64,000 nucleotides of DNA from Rhizobium pisi (GTDB taxonomy: Bacteria; Pseudomonadota; Alphaproteobacteria; Rhizobiales; Rhizobiaceae). A model generated the notes under the pieces. It was not told where the DNA came from. It searched no databases and worked only from the letters and a program-made list of their open reading frames with translations. Made by a program: the position numbers and the translations under genes. The stretch is from contig NZ_RJJT01000025.1 in NCBI RefSeq assembly GCF_003938655.1, forward strand, positions 1-64,000, given 5' to 3'. Below are positions 62,930-64,000 of the stretch, piece after piece; position 1 is the first letter of the stretch; every line of letters starts with the position of its first letter.

Positions 62930-63064
62930 TTAAATTCCTTGGGCTGATTTGTGGATGAGCAAGAGATGCCCTGTTCCCGTCCAGGTTTCGATTGAACGGT
63001 GGTTTCGGCGCCCCAAACCATTGTATGGGGTAACGAAAGCTGATCCCGAGATCTGCGCCATCAT
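62930..63064 (-). CDS. Possible 44-residue ORF
   Basis: A 44-codon minus-strand frame begins MMAQISGSAFVTPYNG after a G-rich site and stops two bases before the start of the 100-residue gene. The tight spacing suggests coupling, but there is no family or motif support. The rest of the 354-base gap before 63282 holds the promoter region of the third STAND regulator and no other feature I can support. Confidence 0.3.
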   Translation of the reverse strand: MMAQISGSAFVTPYNGLGRRNHRSIETWTGTGHLLLIHKSAQGI

Positions 63065-63281
63065 GTCCCCGCCCTTGTTCAGAACAACGCTTTGTAATCG
63101 CTGCAGAAAGATCCTGTTGCGCGGCTCCAAAGCGACGCCGATACCTATACCGGCGTATAGGGTGACTGCACCTTGGTTGTGATTGAAGCATCCCTTTCAT
63201 CAGGTAGCCTCTCACGTCATCACCGGTACCGTGATCGCCATTTGAAACGGTCGCATATCGACAATGACCTGGGAGAACACA

Positions 63282-64000
63282 ATGAACAGCTCGTCTTTCG
63301 GCGAATTCGCATTCGACCTCCAAGCTCGACAGGTCACCCACCTGGGAGAGCGCGTGCACCTGGGGTCACGAGCGTTCGATATCTTCGCTTCGCTTGCGAG
63401 CCGCCCGGGCGAGATCGTAACGAAAGACGAGATCATCAAGTCGGTATGGGGCAGCACGCATGTCGACGAGGGAGCGCTGCGCGTTCACCTGGTCGCCCTT
63501 AGAAAAGCATTCGACGACAAGGGCGCCACCGGCATTATCCGAAACGTCGCGGGGAAGGGTTACGTTTTTGCCGCCTCTGTGACGCGCAAGCCTCCCTTGG
63601 ACACACCGGTGCAACAGGCTCAGGAGGGCAATCTGCCCTGGCCACGCCGACCATTGGTCGGTCGCGATGCAGTTTTGGCCCGGTGGGCACATGAGCGTCA
63701 CCGTTTGGCGACCATCGTCGGCCCCGGAGGTTCTGGAAAGACTGCACTTGCCATCGCGATTGGGAACCTCCTGCGACTGGAAAAGAAGGTGTTCTATGTC
63801 GACCTAACTGAGGCTCGCGACGAAGGAGACTTACTCTCGGCTGTAGGAAAGGCGCTACTACAGCACTCGCGCACTACATTGACGGTCGCGAGAATCGCTG
63901 ATGCGGTAGGCGATGACGACATCATGCTTATTCTGGATGGCTGCGAACACATCGTGGACGACGTCGCAACGTTCGCCGAAACATTTGTCGCCAGCACGGG
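63282..64000 (+). CDS. Winged-helix / STAND ATPase regulator, copy 3 (cut by window end)
   Basis: The frame starts at ATG 63282 after GGGAG and stays open to the window end (239 codons). It has an OmpR-type winged helix (HLGSRAFDIFASLASRPGEI and LRVHLVALRKAF), then the ATPase with GPGGSGKT near residue 148 and LILDGCEH near 221. It is the third member of the family in this window, along with those at 28561 and 54331, but its Walker A and B differ more. The C-terminal helical repeats must lie beyond the window. Confidence 0.87.
   Translation, partial: MNSSSFGEFAFDLQARQVTHLGERVHLGSRAFDIFASLASRPGEIVTKDEIIKSVWGSTHVDEGALRVHLVALRKAFDDKGATGIIRNVAGKGYVFAASVTRKPPLDTPVQQAQEGNLPWPRRPLVGRDAVLARWAHERHRLATIVGPGGSGKTALAIAIGNLLRLEKKVFYVDLTEARDEGDLLSAVGKALLQHSRTTLTVARIADAVGDDDIMLILDGCEHIVDDVATFAETFVAST

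Noticed and set aside
1..64000. CRISPR arrays, tRNA or rRNA genes, intact insertion sequences
   Set aside because: I looked for regularly spaced repeats, cloverleaf-like segments and transposase motifs on both strands and found none I could support; a covariance or ISfinder search was not possible.

Overview
The window is high-GC DNA with the gene families of a rhizobial alphaproteobacterium (Rhizobium/Agrobacterium/Mesorhizobium-like). Signs of this are FixJ- and LuxR-type regulators, molybdenum hydroxylases with XdhC/MocA factors, EmrAB- and Kef-type systems, and winged-helix/STAND regulators. This assignment rests on gene content, not on a database search. I found no rRNA, tRNA, CRISPR array or intact insertion sequence. 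Many small families with paralogues, several gene remnants and gene-poor stretches suggest an accessory replicon or genomic island.

Region 1 (1-14.1 kb) looks like a conflict or stress island. It opens with a 42-bp perfect palindrome and an AAA+ ATPase that stops right after its arginine finger. After a gene-poor stretch and a HAD-type phosphatase comes a tightly overlapping four-gene operon (4008-14104). It encodes a ClpB-like AAA+ unfoldase, a radical-SAM activase-like protein, a giant Zn-ribbon/pseudokinase/SF1-helicase/nuclease protein, and a coiled-coil protein of unknown function. The giant gene has an in-frame amber codon (12123-12125) between helicase motifs V and VI. I do not recognise this combination as a named system; it is the best candidate here for something undescribed.

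Region 2 (14.1-28.1 kb) carries detoxification and efflux genes. These are a DJ-1/AraC regulator, an alpha/beta hydrolase, an SDR, an MFS exporter, an aldo/keto reductase, an EmrA-EmrB pair led by a coupled 38-codon ORF, and a KefF-KefB-tri-haem cytochrome c operon. Remnants of an RND adaptor and possibly a LysR regulator show local decay.

Region 3 (28.1-44.1 kb) starts with a winged-helix/STAND ATPase regulator and a LuxR-type regulator. It then has three tiny coupled genes, hydrolases and a mercuric-reductase-like flavoprotein. A cobalt-type nitrile hydratase/thiocyanate-hydrolase-like operon follows, with its beta subunit split into two genes and coupled to an aquaporin and a DUF302 protein. 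Hemerythrin, FMN reductase, GNAT, cupin, ICMT-like and HEPN-like genes complete the region.

Region 4 (44.1-64 kb) holds a molybdenum hydroxylase operon (cytochrome c, 2Fe-2S subunit, Mo subunit, two-part XdhC, MoeA-like protein) and a second hydrolase/MFS set. It also has an SDR lacking its catalytic Tyr and Lys, and a second winged-helix/STAND regulator beside an SDR closely related to that of region 2. An MFS transporter fused to a PAS/histidine kinase lies divergent from a FixJ-like regulator. A lone receiver is coupled to MocA, and a third winged-helix/STAND regulator runs off the window end. Together regions 2-4 read as a sensing-and-detoxification estate for aldehydes, quinones, nitriles and other electrophiles, with much paralogue expansion; that function is inferred from the families.
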